DNA of 56,365 bases from positions 1 through 56,365 of the forward strand of contig JAFAOU010000099.1 of NCBI GenBank assembly GCA_019247495.1, in the 5' to 3' direction. The first letter of the stretch is position 1, and each line of letters opens with the position of its first letter. This DNA is from Acidobacteriota bacterium (lineage in GTDB: Bacteria > Acidobacteriota > Thermoanaerobaculia > Gp7-AA8). Under the pieces are notes generated by a model that saw only the letters and a list, made by a program, of their open reading frames with translations, had not been told where the DNA came from and made no database searches. The position numbers and the translations under genes were made by a program. This document shows, piece by piece, positions 34,842 to 43,602 of the stretch.

Positions 34842-36409
34842 CTCGTTCCTTCTCTCTCCTCGCGATCGCGTTCGCATCCGCGCTCCTTCTCCTGGCCCAG
34901 GCACCGACGCCCGCTCCTCCGAATCCCGCCAATCAGGCCACGCTGCGCGCGCCGAGCGGCGACAAGACCATCACCATCGCGCATCAGAACGGCCAGACCT
35001 ACTTCGCCGCCGATGAAGTCATCGCCGCCCTCGGCGGAGCCGTCACGCGCGACGGCAACGGGTTCAAAGCCTCGCTCAACAACACCGTGGCCGCGTTCGG
35101 AACCGACAGCCGCTTCGGCGTCGTCAAGGACGATCTGATCGAGATGCCGGTCGCGCCGGTGACGATCGACAACCGTCCGTTCGTGCCGTGGCAGTTTTTT
35201 CAGGGATTTCTGATGCGCGCCTCCGGCCTCGACGCCACCTGGGATGCGGCCGGAAAAATTCTGCAGATTCATCCGGCGGTGACCACAGCCGCAGGCGTAA
35301 CGGTCTCTGTCGCGAATGTTCAGGGGATTTCGAAAGTCGTCCTTACGCTCACGGCGCCGGCCGACTACAACATCGTCAAAGAGCCGGGCGCGTACACGGT
35401 CCGTTTCAAGACCGCCATCCGCGCGCCGTACGTGGAGCAGGCGCACGATGATCCGAACGTGTCCAAGACGTCCTTCATCGGCAACGACCTGCGCATCCAG
35501 TTGACGGCGCCGGACGTCGTCGCCGATGCCTACCGTCTCGAGAATCCGTTCCGCGTCGTCCTGGACCTGCGCAAAGGCGCCGCCGTCGCGCCGGGCACGC
35601 CGCAGCCGCTGAATGCGACGCGGCCGGTCGAGGCGCCCGGAATCCACACGATCGTCATCGATCCCGGGCATGGTGGAAAAGAAGTCGGCGCCATCGGTCC
35701 CGGCGGCTTGATGGAAAAGGACGCGACGCTCGCGCTCTGCCAGCGTCTCGCCGCCGCGCTCGAGGCGAAGCTGAAAACGCGCGTCGTCCTCACCCGCAAC
35801 GACGACACGGTCGTTCCGCTCGATCAGCGCACCGCCATCGCCAATCAGTACCACGCCGATCTGTTCATCTCGATCCACATGAACGCCGCCATCGTCAAGG
35901 GCGCGCACGGCGCCGAGACCTACTTCCTCTCCCTCGATGCCTCGGACAAACTCGCCGAGAAAGCCGCAGAGCTCGAGAACGCCTCGAAGAACCCAGCCGG
36001 TCCGGCATCGAGCGATCTGAAGCTGATGCTGTGGGACCTCGCGCAGCAGGAGTACCTCAACGAGTCGAGCCGCCTCGCGCAGGCCGTGCAGGAAGAGATG
36101 AACCGCATCACCGGCATTCAAAGCCGCGGGGTGAAGCAGGCGCCGTTCAAGGTGCTGGTTGGAGCGACCATGCCGGCCGCGCTCGTCGAAGTCGCGTTCA
36201 TCACCAATCCTGACGAAGAGTCGAAGATCAAGTCGGACGCATTCCAGCAGACGGTCGTCGACGCGCTGACGACCGCCGTCGCACGCTACAAGACAGACTA
36301 CGAAACGCGAATCGGCATCGCCCAGCCGCCGCCTGCCGCGCCAACGACGACCGCCCCCGCAGTGCCGGCGACCACCACCACGAAACCGGCTACGAGGACG
36401 GGAACGTAG
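34838..36409 (+). CDS. N-acetylmuramoyl-L-alanine amidase with N-terminal wall-binding domain
   Basis: A 523-residue exported protein, signal MTRSFSLLAIAFASALLLLA. Residues about 30-140 resemble a copper-amine-oxidase-N-type domain (GQTYFAADEV and VPWQFFQGFL); about 155-250 resemble an AMIN domain (ISKVVLTLTAP). The C-terminal amidase_3 domain (about 275-490) has zinc ligands in IVIDPGHGG (His), EKDATL (Glu), ISIHMNAA (His) and catalytic Glu in LVEVAFITNP. It cleaves the lactyl-amide bond of peptidoglycan during cell separation. A Pro/Ala/Thr-rich tail ends it. It overlaps the patatin stop and the next gene's start. Confidence 0.9.
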   Translation: MTRSFSLLAIAFASALLLLAQAPTPAPPNPANQATLRAPSGDKTITIAHQNGQTYFAADEVIAALGGAVTRDGNGFKASLNNTVAAFGTDSRFGVVKDDLIEMPVAPVTIDNRPFVPWQFFQGFLMRASGLDATWDAAGKILQIHPAVTTAAGVTVSVANVQGISKVVLTLTAPADYNIVKEPGAYTVRFKTAIRAPYVEQAHDDPNVSKTSFIGNDLRIQLTAPDVVADAYRLENPFRVVLDLRKGAAVAPGTPQPLNATRPVEAPGIHTIVIDPGHGGKEVGAIGPGGLMEKDATLALCQRLAAALEAKLKTRVVLTRNDDTVVPLDQRTAIANQYHADLFISIHMNAAIVKGAHGAETYFLSLDASDKLAEKAAELENASKNPAGPASSDLKLMLWDLAQQEYLNESSRLAQAVQEEMNRITGIQSRGVKQAPFKVLVGATMPAALVEVAFITNPDEESKIKSDAFQQTVVDALTTAVARYKTDYETRIGIAQPPPAAPTTTAPAVPATTTTKPATRTGT

Positions 36410-36936
36410 TGCGCCGCGCGGTAGTGCTGTCGCTGGCGATCCTCGCAATCGCCGGCGGCTGCAAGAAAAAACCGTTGTCGGCGAATCTCAACGTGGAGAA
36501 CAAAGTCGAAGTCCGTCCGGTGACCTTGTTCTTCGAAGGTCCGGACATGCTGCTGGTCCGCGAGACGCGCAACGTGGCCCTACCCGAGAACCCGGCCGGC
36601 GCGCTGTCAATCGTCGCACGCGAACTTCTCAAAGGATCATCCAACGCCGGCGTCCCGCACATTTTTCCTCGTGACACCGTCGTCCGCGCCACCTTCCTCC
36701 TCCCCGACGGCACCGCCTTCGTCGACCTCGGCGGCAACACGCTCGCGCAAGGCTGGGGCACCGGCAGCCACGAAGAACTCATGGCCGTCTACTCCGTCGT
36801 CCAGACCGTGACCACGAACTTCCCCGAAGCGAAGCGCGTGCGAATCCTGGTCAACGACGAACCCGCGGAGACGCTGGCCGGACACGTGAACCTGTCACGC
36901 GCGTTGCTACCGTCGGCGAACTACGTCGCGCGGTAG
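36409..36936 (+). CDS. GerMN-domain lipoprotein
   Basis: A 175-residue protein from a GTG overlapping the amidase stop by one base. Signal peptide with lipobox Cys18 in AIAGGCKKK. The GerMN domain (about 40-175) has ETLAGHVNLSRAL and VDLGGN, a fold first seen in spore-germination GerM but common in non-sporulating bacteria next to cell-wall amidases. That neighbourhood is present here, so it probably binds or regulates the amidase or peptidoglycan. There is nothing else in the window to suggest sporulation. Confidence 0.85.
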   Translation: MRRAVVLSLAILAIAGGCKKKPLSANLNVENKVEVRPVTLFFEGPDMLLVRETRNVALPENPAGALSIVARELLKGSSNAGVPHIFPRDTVVRATFLLPDGTAFVDLGGNTLAQGWGTGSHEELMAVYSVVQTVTTNFPEAKRVRILVNDEPAETLAGHVNLSRALLPSANYVAR

Positions 36937-36943
36937 AGGCTTC

Positions 36944-37004
36944 TCACCACAAAGACACAAAGAGCACAAAGGTTTTCTTCGTGTCCTTTGTGTCTTTGTG
37001 GTGA
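36944..37004. repeat. Family C palindrome, copy C1
   Basis: TCACCACAAAGACACAAAG and CTTTGTGTCTTTGTGGTGA are exact inverted arms around AGCACAAAGGTTTTCTTCGTGTC. It lies between convergent GerMN and DUF72 genes. Nearly the same sequence recurs as C2 (40680). Confidence 0.9.
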
Positions 37005-37010
37005 TTGCTT

Positions 37011-37844
37011 TCAAGCTCGCCCCGGGTACGCCTCCTTCAACTGCGGAGGCATCTTCGCGTCCATGCCGAGGGATTCTTCGAGCTCGACGGCGTTCACGAT
37101 TGCTTGTCCGCGGAAGTGATTGTTCGTGACGACGTACGTCTCCTTCGCAGTCGCCATCGTCTGGATGCGATCGACCCACGGGGCCAGCTCTTCCTTCGAA
37201 TAGAGATAGTTGTAGCGTTCCCACGTCTCGCCGTGCGCGAACCATTTCTCGTAGTTGCGGCCGTGCAGTCGCGCGTAGGCGAGAGGGCCGGTCATCGCGT
37301 CGGACGGCTTGACGGAATCGTGGAAGAGCGGCTGATCGACATTCACCCACGCCACGTTCCGCTCGTTCAGGAATTGGAAAAACTCCTCGTTTTGAAATGT
37401 CGAGTGACGCACTTCGAGCGCGAGCGGATAACCGTCGAACGCGTTGAACAGCGCCACCAGTTTGTCGCGCGATTCATCGCTGTTCTTGAAGCTCCACGGA
37501 TACTGCAAAAGCACCGCGCCGAGGCGGTTCGCATCGGCGAGCGGGTCGAGGTAGTTGCGGAATGCGATTACGTCAGCATCCGCGAGCGACGCATCGTCGT
37601 GCGTAAATCCGCGAAAGACTTTCGTCGTGAATTTGAAATTCGGATTCTCCGCCACGCGGCGCACCCACGACTTTGAATGCGTGGGTGGCGGGATCCGGTA
37701 GAACGGCGAGTTGATCTCGATCGTATCGAAAAACGACGCGAGATAGGCGAGGTGATCGAACTTCGAACCGTGCGGCGGATAGACGGTTCCCTCCCAATCC
37801 TTGTAGCTCCAGCCGGCCGGTCCGATGCGAATCTGATGTTCCAT
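37011..37844 (-). CDS. DUF72 (YecE-like) protein
   Basis: A 277-residue TIM-barrel protein of DUF72. The family pattern is visible: IGPAGWSYKDWEG near the N-terminus, FFDTIEINSPFYR, FKFTTKVFRGFTHD and VVTNNHFRGQAIVNA. Its reaction is unknown. It ends seven bases beyond palindrome C1. No Shine-Dalgarno sequence was seen before the ATG at 37844, and no good -10 box either. Confidence 0.9.
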   Translation of the reverse strand: MEHQIRIGPAGWSYKDWEGTVYPPHGSKFDHLAYLASFFDTIEINSPFYRIPPPTHSKSWVRRVAENPNFKFTTKVFRGFTHDDASLADADVIAFRNYLDPLADANRLGAVLLQYPWSFKNSDESRDKLVALFNAFDGYPLALEVRHSTFQNEEFFQFLNERNVAWVNVDQPLFHDSVKPSDAMTGPLAYARLHGRNYEKWFAHGETWERYNYLYSKEELAPWVDRIQTMATAKETYVVTNNHFRGQAIVNAVELEESLGMDAKMPPQLKEAYPGRA

Positions 37845-38147
37845 AAATCGATGGTCAATACGTTGACGAACTTATTTTGAGCAAGCCGTAATTCTTTGCC
37901 TGTGCTGGACATCTATGCTAAAAGGCGGCCCAACGAATCCAGCGAAAAACAACACCTTCCATGAATCGCGATAGAGCGTTCGGGGGCGTGCTGTGTTCGT
38001 TACCGAAGGGAGGCTGGTCGACCTATCCGATTTCGCTTGTGAAGCACCAAAGCGGGGGCTAGGTCGCGGCACCCCGCGCACACTCTGAGCTGCGGCATCA
38101 CCATCTACATCGTACGAACAAAGGAACAACTTAGGAGATCAAGGTTC
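37845..38147 (+). other. 303-base intergenic region, possibly a leader or small structured RNA
   Basis: No open reading frame is supported. Two short helices stand out: TTCGG..CCGAA around 37979-38007 (loop GGGCGTGCTGTGTTCGTTA) and GCGGGG(G)..CCCCGC around 38052-38078. A GTGTTCG-type loop and a CTGCGGCATC near the 3' end loosely recall 6S RNA, but the terminal pairing was not found. A weak TTGACG/TAATTC promoter could start near 37900. The downstream gene has its own Shine-Dalgarno sequence, so this may be a long 5' leader or an independent small RNA. Confidence 0.25.
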
Positions 38148-38471
38148 ATGGATACATTCAACGACAAGTCTCTCAACTGCGCCGATTGCGGACAGGAATT
38201 CGTGTTCAGCAAAAACGAGCAGGCCTTCTACTCAGAGCGTGGCTTCACGAACGAGCCGAAGCGTTGCAAGAACTGCCGCGACAAGCGGAAGACGGCGCGC
38301 GACGGAAACGGCGGCGGCGGTGGCCGTGAGCGTTCGATGGTGAGTGTGACGTGTGATAGCTGCGGAGTCGCGACCGAAGTTCCGTTCACTCCCGTCAGCG
38401 GCAAACCTGTCTACTGCCGCGATTGCTACAACCAGCGCCGCTCCACGACCCGCTCCTCCAGCTGGGCGTAA
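38148..38471 (+). CDS. Double zinc-ribbon protein
   Basis: A 107-residue soluble protein with two zinc-ribbons: CADC / CKNC (residues 11-14 and 41-44) and CDSC / CRDC, the second within a VTCDSCGVATEVPFTP..GKPVYCRDC pattern. A Gly/Arg-rich linker joins them. Such CxxC proteins are small nucleic-acid- or protein-binding factors of unknown role, often abundantly expressed. The gene has TAGGAGATCAAGGTTC before the ATG (Shine-Dalgarno) and a strong terminator downstream, so it is its own transcription unit, unlike most neighbours. Confidence 0.85.
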   Translation: MDTFNDKSLNCADCGQEFVFSKNEQAFYSERGFTNEPKRCKNCRDKRKTARDGNGGGGGRERSMVSVTCDSCGVATEVPFTPVSGKPVYCRDCYNQRRSTTRSSSWA

Positions 38472-38492
38472 GTTTCAACTTTCGACTTTTTG

Positions 38493-38522
38493 ACGGCGGA
38501 CTTCGGTCCGCCGTTTTGTTTT
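38493..38522 (+). terminator. Rho-independent terminator after the zinc-ribbon gene
   Basis: A nine-pair stem ACGGCGGAC / GTCCGCCGT with a TTCG tetraloop followed by TTTGTTTT. This is the only classic terminator I found, in contrast to the palindromes that lack T-tracts. Confidence 0.9.
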
Positions 38523-38531
38523 CGCCTCGCA

Positions 38532-38537
38532 TACAAT
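38532..38537 (+). promoter_or_regulatory. -10 box of a probable leaderless promoter, transsulfuration pair
   Basis: TACAAT ends ten bases before the TTG at 38548, supporting that start. No Shine-Dalgarno sequence; the terminator at 38493 isolates it from the upstream gene. Confidence 0.45.
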
Positions 38538-38547
38538 CCCGCCCGCC

Positions 38548-39516
38548 TTGACCCGTCCCCTCGGCGAACCCGTCCGCAACATCCTCGATCTCGTCGGCAA
38601 CACGCCGATGCTGCAACTCGCGAACATCGCCGGCGGCGACGTCGCCGATCTCTTCGTGAAGCTCGAGTTTCTCAATCCCGGCTTCTCCGTCAAAGACCGC
38701 ATCGGCGTCGGAATGATCGAGCGCGCCGAGCGCGATGGCAGGCTCACGAAAGGCGGCACGATCATCGAGCCGACCGCCGGCAACACCGGCATTGCCCTCG
38801 CGCTTGCGGGCACGCGCATGGGCTATCGCGTCATCCTCTGCGTCCCCGAAAACTTCTCCACGGAAAAGCGCGAAGTGATGAAGGCGCTCGGCGGCGAAGT
38901 CATCCTCACGCCGAAGGACGATGGGATGAAAGGCGCGATTGCGAAAGCCGAGGAGTTGGCGAAAACGATTGAGAACTCGTATGTCCCGCAGCAGTTCGCG
39001 AATCCGTACAACGCCGAGTCGCACTACGCGACGACCGGTCCGGAGATCTGGGAGCAGATGGATGGACGCGTCGACGCCTGGCTCGCCGGTGCCGGCACCG
39101 GCGGCACGTTCAGCGGCGTTGCGAAGTACCTGAAGGAGCGCAATCCGAACTGCTGGTGTGTCGTGGTCGAGCCGCAGGGATCGATCTTGAAGGGCGGAGA
39201 AGCCGGGCCGCACGAGGTCGAAGGCATCGGAGCATCGTCGTTCATCCCGCCCGTGCTCGACATGTCGCTGGCCGATGAAGTGATCCAGATCTACGACGAT
39301 CCGGCCTTCGTCATGGTGCGGCGCCTCGCGTCGGAAGAAGGCGTCCTCGGCGCATCATCCGCGGGCGCGAATGTCGCCGCGGCGATTCAGGTGTGCAAGA
39401 ACCTCGGCCCGGGCAAGCGCGTCGTCACGCTCATCCCCGACGCCTCCGAGCGCTACATGTCGAAGGGCATTTATACGAAGTGGGCGAAGCCGCCCGCGCC
39501 CGATCACGCGGATTGA
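38548..39516 (+). CDS. PLP-dependent cysteine synthase or cystathionine beta-synthase
   Basis: A 322-residue fold-type II PLP enzyme. It has the PLP Lys in NPGFSVKDR (about 43-51), the substrate Asn loop EPTAGNTGIALA and a glycine-rich GAGTGGTFSG. CysK/OASS and bacterial CBS share these. The partner gene directly downstream is a cystathionine gamma-synthase/lyase, so a reverse transsulfuration role (homocysteine to cysteine, as with MccA/MccB) is at least as likely as plain cysteine synthesis; the sequence does not decide. The start is a TTG with a good -10. It lacks the CBS C-terminal domains. Confidence 0.85.
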   Translation: MTRPLGEPVRNILDLVGNTPMLQLANIAGGDVADLFVKLEFLNPGFSVKDRIGVGMIERAERDGRLTKGGTIIEPTAGNTGIALALAGTRMGYRVILCVPENFSTEKREVMKALGGEVILTPKDDGMKGAIAKAEELAKTIENSYVPQQFANPYNAESHYATTGPEIWEQMDGRVDAWLAGAGTGGTFSGVAKYLKERNPNCWCVVVEPQGSILKGGEAGPHEVEGIGASSFIPPVLDMSLADEVIQIYDDPAFVMVRRLASEEGVLGASSAGANVAAAIQVCKNLGPGKRVVTLIPDASERYMSKGIYTKWAKPPAPDHAD

Positions 39517-39532
39517 CGCAAAAGGAACACAC

Positions 39533-40672
39533 ATGGGTTTCTCCACCGATTGCATCCACGCCGGCCAGGAGCCGGAGCCGGTCACCGGCGCCGTCACCTA
39601 CCCGATTTTTCAGACCTCGACGTACGTCCAGCCGGAGCTCGGCAAGCACAAAGGCTTCGAATACGCGCGGACAAAAAATCCGACGCGTTCCGTGCTCGAA
39701 GCGAACCTCGCCGCACTCGAACGCGGCAAACACGCGCACTGCTTCGCGTCGGGGATGTCGGCGACGGATACGGTCTTCCGCATGCTCAAGTCGGGCGATC
39801 ACGTCGTGGCCGGCGAGAACATGTACGGCGGCTCGTTCCGGCTCTTCAACAAAGTGTGCGAGAAGTTCGGGCTGCAGTTCACGTATGTCGACACCGCGTG
39901 CGTGGAGAAAGTCCGCGCGGCGTTGCGTCCGAACACGAAGATCGTCTTCCTCGAGACGCCGACCAATCCGATGATGACGGTCACCGACATCGCTGCGTGC
40001 GCCGAGGTCGCGCACAAGAATGATTCGCTGGTGGTGGTTGACAACACCTTCTGTTCGCCGTGGCTGCAGCAGCCGCTCGAGCTGGGCGCGGATATCGTCG
40101 TGCACTCGACGACCAAGTTCCTCAACGGTCACTCGGATTCGGTCGGCGGCGTGGTGATCACGAACGACGACGCCATCGCCGAGCAGATCGGATTTCTGCA
40201 GAACGCCGTCGGCGCAATCCTCTCGCCGATGGATTCCTGGCTGATCCTCCGCGGCGTGAAGACGCTCGCCGTGCGCATGAAGCAGCACGAGGAAAACGGC
40301 CGGGCCATGGCCGATTACCTGTCGCGCCAGCCGAAAGCGTTGAAGGTCTACTACCCGGGCCTGCCCGATCATCCACAGCACGAGCTCGCCAAACGGCAGA
40401 TGCGCGGCTTCGGCGCCATGATCTCGTTCGAGCTCGGCTCGCTCGCCAACGCCAAGAAGTTCCTCGACCGCGTCCGCCTCTGCTCCCTCGGCGAATCGCT
40501 CGGCGGCGTGGAGACGCTGATCTCGCATCCCGAAACGATGACCCACGCTTCCGTTCCCCTCGACACACGCACCCGCCTCGGCATCACGCCGGGCCTCGTG
40601 CGGATTTCGGTGGGCATCGAGGATGTGGAGGACTTGATCGCGGATGTTGAACAGGCCTTCGCGGCGGTGTAA
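39533..40672 (+). CDS. Cystathionine gamma-synthase/gamma-lyase family enzyme
   Basis: A 379-residue fold-type I PLP enzyme of the MetB/MetC/MGL family. It has YARTKNPTR (tetramer contact), FASGMSATDT, MYGGSFRLFN, ETPTNPMM, VDNTFCSPWLQ and the PLP Lys in HSTTKFLNGHSD. With the upstream cysteine-synthase-type gene it forms a transsulfuration pair, probably cystathionine gamma-lyase if the direction is reverse, or gamma-synthase if forward. Sixteen bases separate the two. The start ATG at 39533 has GGAA as a weak Shine-Dalgarno sequence; the upstream open frame is antisense-like. Confidence 0.88.
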   Translation: MGFSTDCIHAGQEPEPVTGAVTYPIFQTSTYVQPELGKHKGFEYARTKNPTRSVLEANLAALERGKHAHCFASGMSATDTVFRMLKSGDHVVAGENMYGGSFRLFNKVCEKFGLQFTYVDTACVEKVRAALRPNTKIVFLETPTNPMMTVTDIAACAEVAHKNDSLVVVDNTFCSPWLQQPLELGADIVVHSTTKFLNGHSDSVGGVVITNDDAIAEQIGFLQNAVGAILSPMDSWLILRGVKTLAVRMKQHEENGRAMADYLSRQPKALKVYYPGLPDHPQHELAKRQMRGFGAMISFELGSLANAKKFLDRVRLCSLGESLGGVETLISHPETMTHASVPLDTRTRLGITPGLVRISVGIEDVEDLIADVEQAFAAV

Positions 40673-40679
40673 CGAAAGG

Positions 40680-40750
40680 CTTTCACCACAAAGACACAAA
40701 GAGCACAAAGAGATTGTCTTCGTGTCCTTTGTGTCTTTGTGGTGGAAAGC
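40680..40750. repeat. Family C palindrome, copy C2
   Basis: CTTTCACCACAAAGACACAAAG and CTTTGTGTCTTTGTGGTGGAAAG are near-perfect inverted arms. It starts eight bases after the stop of the cystathionine gene. C1 at 36944 shares about 50 of 60 bases. Confidence 0.9.
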
Positions 40751-40785
40751 TTTTTCCCGGAATGACAACCCACGCCCGACCGTTT

Positions 40786-40791
40786 TATCGT
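40786..40791 (+). promoter_or_regulatory. Possible -10 box, CAP-domain gene
   Basis: TATCGT ends six bases before the ATG at 40798. No Shine-Dalgarno sequence. Confidence 0.3.
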
Positions 40792-40797
40792 CGCCCC

Positions 40798-41766
40798 ATG
40801 AAAAAGGTCCTTCTCGCGGTCTTCACGATCGCCTTCACGTTCGGCGCGACACTCGCGCAGGGCGAAGGGGCGTCTGATGAGACGCGGATGACGTTGCGCG
40901 GCGAGTTCGTGCGGCTCATCAATCGCGACCGCGCCAAATATGGACTCGCTCCTGTTCAGCTCGATGCGCAGGTCTCGGTCATGGCCGACGCGTACTGCCG
41001 CGCGCAGATCCGCAACGGTACGACCGGGCATTTCACGACCGACGGCGAGGCGCCGTATATGCGCTACTCCTTTGCCGGCGGCAACGACGGCGTCAGCGAG
41101 AACGCCGCGGCGTGGTCGGCCAATTACGGCTTCAGCGACACCGCGCTGTACGACATGCTGCGCCGCTCCGAAGCGGCCATGATGGCTGAGGTTGCTCCAC
41201 ATGACGGACATCGCCGCACCATTCTCGATCCCGCCGCCACGCACGTCGGCATTGGCTTGGCGTGGGAGAAGGGCGAGTTCCGCATGACGCAGGAGTTCAT
41301 CCGCCATTACGTCGAATGGCTCCGCCCGCTGCCCCGCCGCGTCACGAACGCGCAGCCGGTTCTCTGCAGCGGCCGCGCGGTGAAGGGATACGACGTCGAA
41401 GCGATCACGGTCCATCACGAGCCGCTGCCGCAGCCGATGGCAGCCGTGACCGCGAACGCGATTGAGACCTACAGCCTGCCGAACGCGCGCCGCGAATACT
41501 TGCCGCGGCTGAAGGCCTTCACGCGGCTCGTGGCCGGCGGCGTCGAGCAGATTCGCGAGGAGTACAGCGATGGGCGCAAGGGCGATTTCCAGGTCGCCGA
41601 AGACGGCAAGTTCGCCTTCGCCATTCCGCTGGCCGATGGCCCCGGCATCTACACCGTCGTCGTGTGGGTGCGTCCGCACGGCACCGCCGGCGACGCGATT
41701 CCGGCCAGCGACGTTTCGATCCGCGTCGATGCCGCCGCGCCGATCGCGATCAGCGGCACGCGCTGA
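40798..41766 (+). CDS. Secreted CAP/SCP-domain protein
   Basis: A 322-residue protein with a signal peptide (MKKVLLAVFTIAFTFGATLAQ). Residues about 35-175 are a CAP (SCP/PR-1) domain with the INRDRAKYGLAPVQLD start, ENAAAWS and a VAPHDGHRRTILDP HxHR-type segment. A C-terminal beta-rich region (about 210-322) includes FAIPLADGPGIYTVVVWVRP, like a small Ig or bacterial surface domain. CAP proteins bind lipids or act at the envelope in bacteria; the role is unknown. The start is fixed by the signal peptide; the upstream frame runs through palindrome C2. Confidence 0.82.
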   Translation: MKKVLLAVFTIAFTFGATLAQGEGASDETRMTLRGEFVRLINRDRAKYGLAPVQLDAQVSVMADAYCRAQIRNGTTGHFTTDGEAPYMRYSFAGGNDGVSENAAAWSANYGFSDTALYDMLRRSEAAMMAEVAPHDGHRRTILDPAATHVGIGLAWEKGEFRMTQEFIRHYVEWLRPLPRRVTNAQPVLCSGRAVKGYDVEAITVHHEPLPQPMAAVTANAIETYSLPNARREYLPRLKAFTRLVAGGVEQIREEYSDGRKGDFQVAEDGKFAFAIPLADGPGIYTVVVWVRPHGTAGDAIPASDVSIRVDAAAPIAISGTR

Positions 41767-41770
41767 CGTA

Positions 41771-41776
41771 TACACT
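41771..41776 (+). promoter_or_regulatory. -10 box of a probable leaderless promoter, asnB
   Basis: TACACT ends eight bases before the asnB ATG, in the recurring TATACACTCC context. No Shine-Dalgarno sequence. Met-Cys at the N-terminus confirms the start. Confidence 0.55.
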
Positions 41777-41784
41777 CCCGCGCC

Positions 41785-43602
41785 ATGTGCGGCATCAACG
41801 CGATCTTCGCGTACGGCGGCGCGGCGCCAGCGGTCGATCGTGATGAAGTGATCGCTACGCGCGAGTGCATGCATTCCCGCGGTCCCGATGCCGGCGACGC
41901 CTGGTTCTCGGACGACGGCCGTGTCGGATTCGGGCATCGCCGCCTGGCCATCATCGATCTCTCAACCGGCGGCGCGCAGCCGAAACATTTCGGCCCGCTG
42001 ACGATCGTGTTCAACGGCGAGATCTACAACTATCGCGAGTTGCGCGGGCAGCTCGAAGCGCGCGGGCGGCGCTTCACGTCGCAGTCGGACACCGAGGTCC
42101 TGCTGCAGCTGTATGACGAAAAGCAGGAGGAGATGTTCGGCGAGCTGCGAGGCATGTTCACGATCGCGCTGTGGGACGGCGCGCGGCGGCGGATGCTACT
42201 GGCGCGCGATCCGTACGGGATCAAGCCGCTGTACTACGCGGACGACGGAGCCACGATTCGCGTCGCATCACAGGTGCGTGCGCTCGTCGCGGGCGGGAAG
42301 GTCTCGAAGCAGTTCGATCCCGCCGGTGCTGCCGGATTTTTTCTCCGAGGAACGGTGCCGGAGCCATTCACGATGTATCGGGACATTCGCGCGCTGCCGG
42401 CAGGTTCGTTCCTGTACATCGATGCGAATGGCGTTGGCGAACCGGTTTCGTATTTTTCGATCGCTGCCACGCTGCGCGACGCGGTTGAGCGCGATGAACA
42501 CTTCACGGAGGGTCAGCGCCGCGAAATCGTCCACGACGCCGTGCTCGAATCGGTGCGCTATCACATGGTGGCCGACGTTCCGGTCGGTGCATTTTTGTCG
42601 GCGGGCATCGACTCGACCGCTGTCGTCGCACTCGCGCGCGAGACGGGCGCGACGGACCTGCAGACGATGACGCTCCGTTTCGAGGAGTACCGCGGACGCG
42701 TCAACGACGAAGCGCCGCTGGCCGCGCTCGTGGCGCGGCAATACGGAGTTCGCCATTCGATTCAGGAGCTGACGCTGGCCGATTTCCGCGCCGAGCTGCC
42801 GCGCATTTTCGGGGCAATGGATCAGCCCACCGTCGATGGCCTCAACAGCTATTTCATCAGCAAGGCCGCGCACGATCTCGGATTGAAAGTCGCGATGTCC
42901 GGTGCCGGCGGCGACGAGCTCTTCGGCGGCTATACATCATTCAAAGACATACCGCGATGGATGCCGGTGACCTCGGTGCTCGCGCGGGTTCCGAAGCTCG
43001 GCGATGCCGTGCATCGGCTGAACGACGCGTTGTCGAAACGGAGCCGCCACATCAGTCCGAAGATGGGGGAGATCGTGCGTTACGGTGGCAGCTACGCCGG
43101 CGCGTATCTCGTCAAACGCGGCCGCTTCCTCGCGTCCGAATTACCCGCGATCCTCGGCCGCGACATTGCCGCGGAGGGACTAGCGCGCCTCGACCTGCTG
43201 CACTTGATTGAAAAAACGGTGACTCCCGATCCCGGCAACGCCTTCGCGCGCGTGGCCGCGCTCGAGTCGTCGCTGTATCTCCGCAATCAACTGCTGCGCG
43301 ACATGGATTGGGCCTCGATGGCGCATTCGCTCGAAGTCCGCGTCCCGCTCGTCGACGCGCACCTCCTCCGCAAAGTCGCGCCGGCGCTCGTGACCCGCCG
43401 CGAACGCGGCAAGCAGTTGCTCGCCGCCGCGCCGCGCCCGCCGCTTCCGCCGGAAGTACGCGCACGCCGCAAGACCGGCTTCACGCTGCCGATCAAAGAG
43501 TGGCTGACGCAGGAATCAACCGGCCGCGTCGAATTCGGCAAACGGAGCTGGGCCCGCAAAGTCTACGAGGTGATGTTCGGCGCGGAGCGCGGACATTGGT
43601 AG
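41785..43602 (+). CDS. asnB: Glutamine-hydrolysing asparagine synthase family protein
   Basis: A 605-residue protein. The amidotransferase domain starts with Cys2 of MCGINAIF, then RGPDAG, GFGHRRLAI and NGEIYNY. The synthase domain holds a PPi-loop FLSAGIDST (usual SGGLDSS) and GAGGDELFGGY. It makes asparagine from aspartate using glutamine ammonia, or a related amidation; AsnB homologues next to glycan or methyltransferase genes are often specialised. The following methyltransferase gene starts with a TTG that overlaps the asnB stop, so co-translation is likely. No other carbohydrate gene is adjacent, so plain asparagine synthesis is possible. Confidence 0.88.
   Translation: MCGINAIFAYGGAAPAVDRDEVIATRECMHSRGPDAGDAWFSDDGRVGFGHRRLAIIDLSTGGAQPKHFGPLTIVFNGEIYNYRELRGQLEARGRRFTSQSDTEVLLQLYDEKQEEMFGELRGMFTIALWDGARRRMLLARDPYGIKPLYYADDGATIRVASQVRALVAGGKVSKQFDPAGAAGFFLRGTVPEPFTMYRDIRALPAGSFLYIDANGVGEPVSYFSIAATLRDAVERDEHFTEGQRREIVHDAVLESVRYHMVADVPVGAFLSAGIDSTAVVALARETGATDLQTMTLRFEEYRGRVNDEAPLAALVARQYGVRHSIQELTLADFRAELPRIFGAMDQPTVDGLNSYFISKAAHDLGLKVAMSGAGGDELFGGYTSFKDIPRWMPVTSVLARVPKLGDAVHRLNDALSKRSRHISPKMGEIVRYGGSYAGAYLVKRGRFLASELPAILGRDIAAEGLARLDLLHLIEKTVTPDPGNAFARVAALESSLYLRNQLLRDMDWASMAHSLEVRVPLVDAHLLRKVAPALVTRRERGKQLLAAAPRPPLPPEVRARRKTGFTLPIKEWLTQESTGRVEFGKRSWARKVYEVMFGAERGHW

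Noticed and set aside
36409..36936. Evidence for sporulation from the GerMN-domain gene
   Set aside because: GerMN domains occur widely outside spore formers and no other sporulation gene is present.
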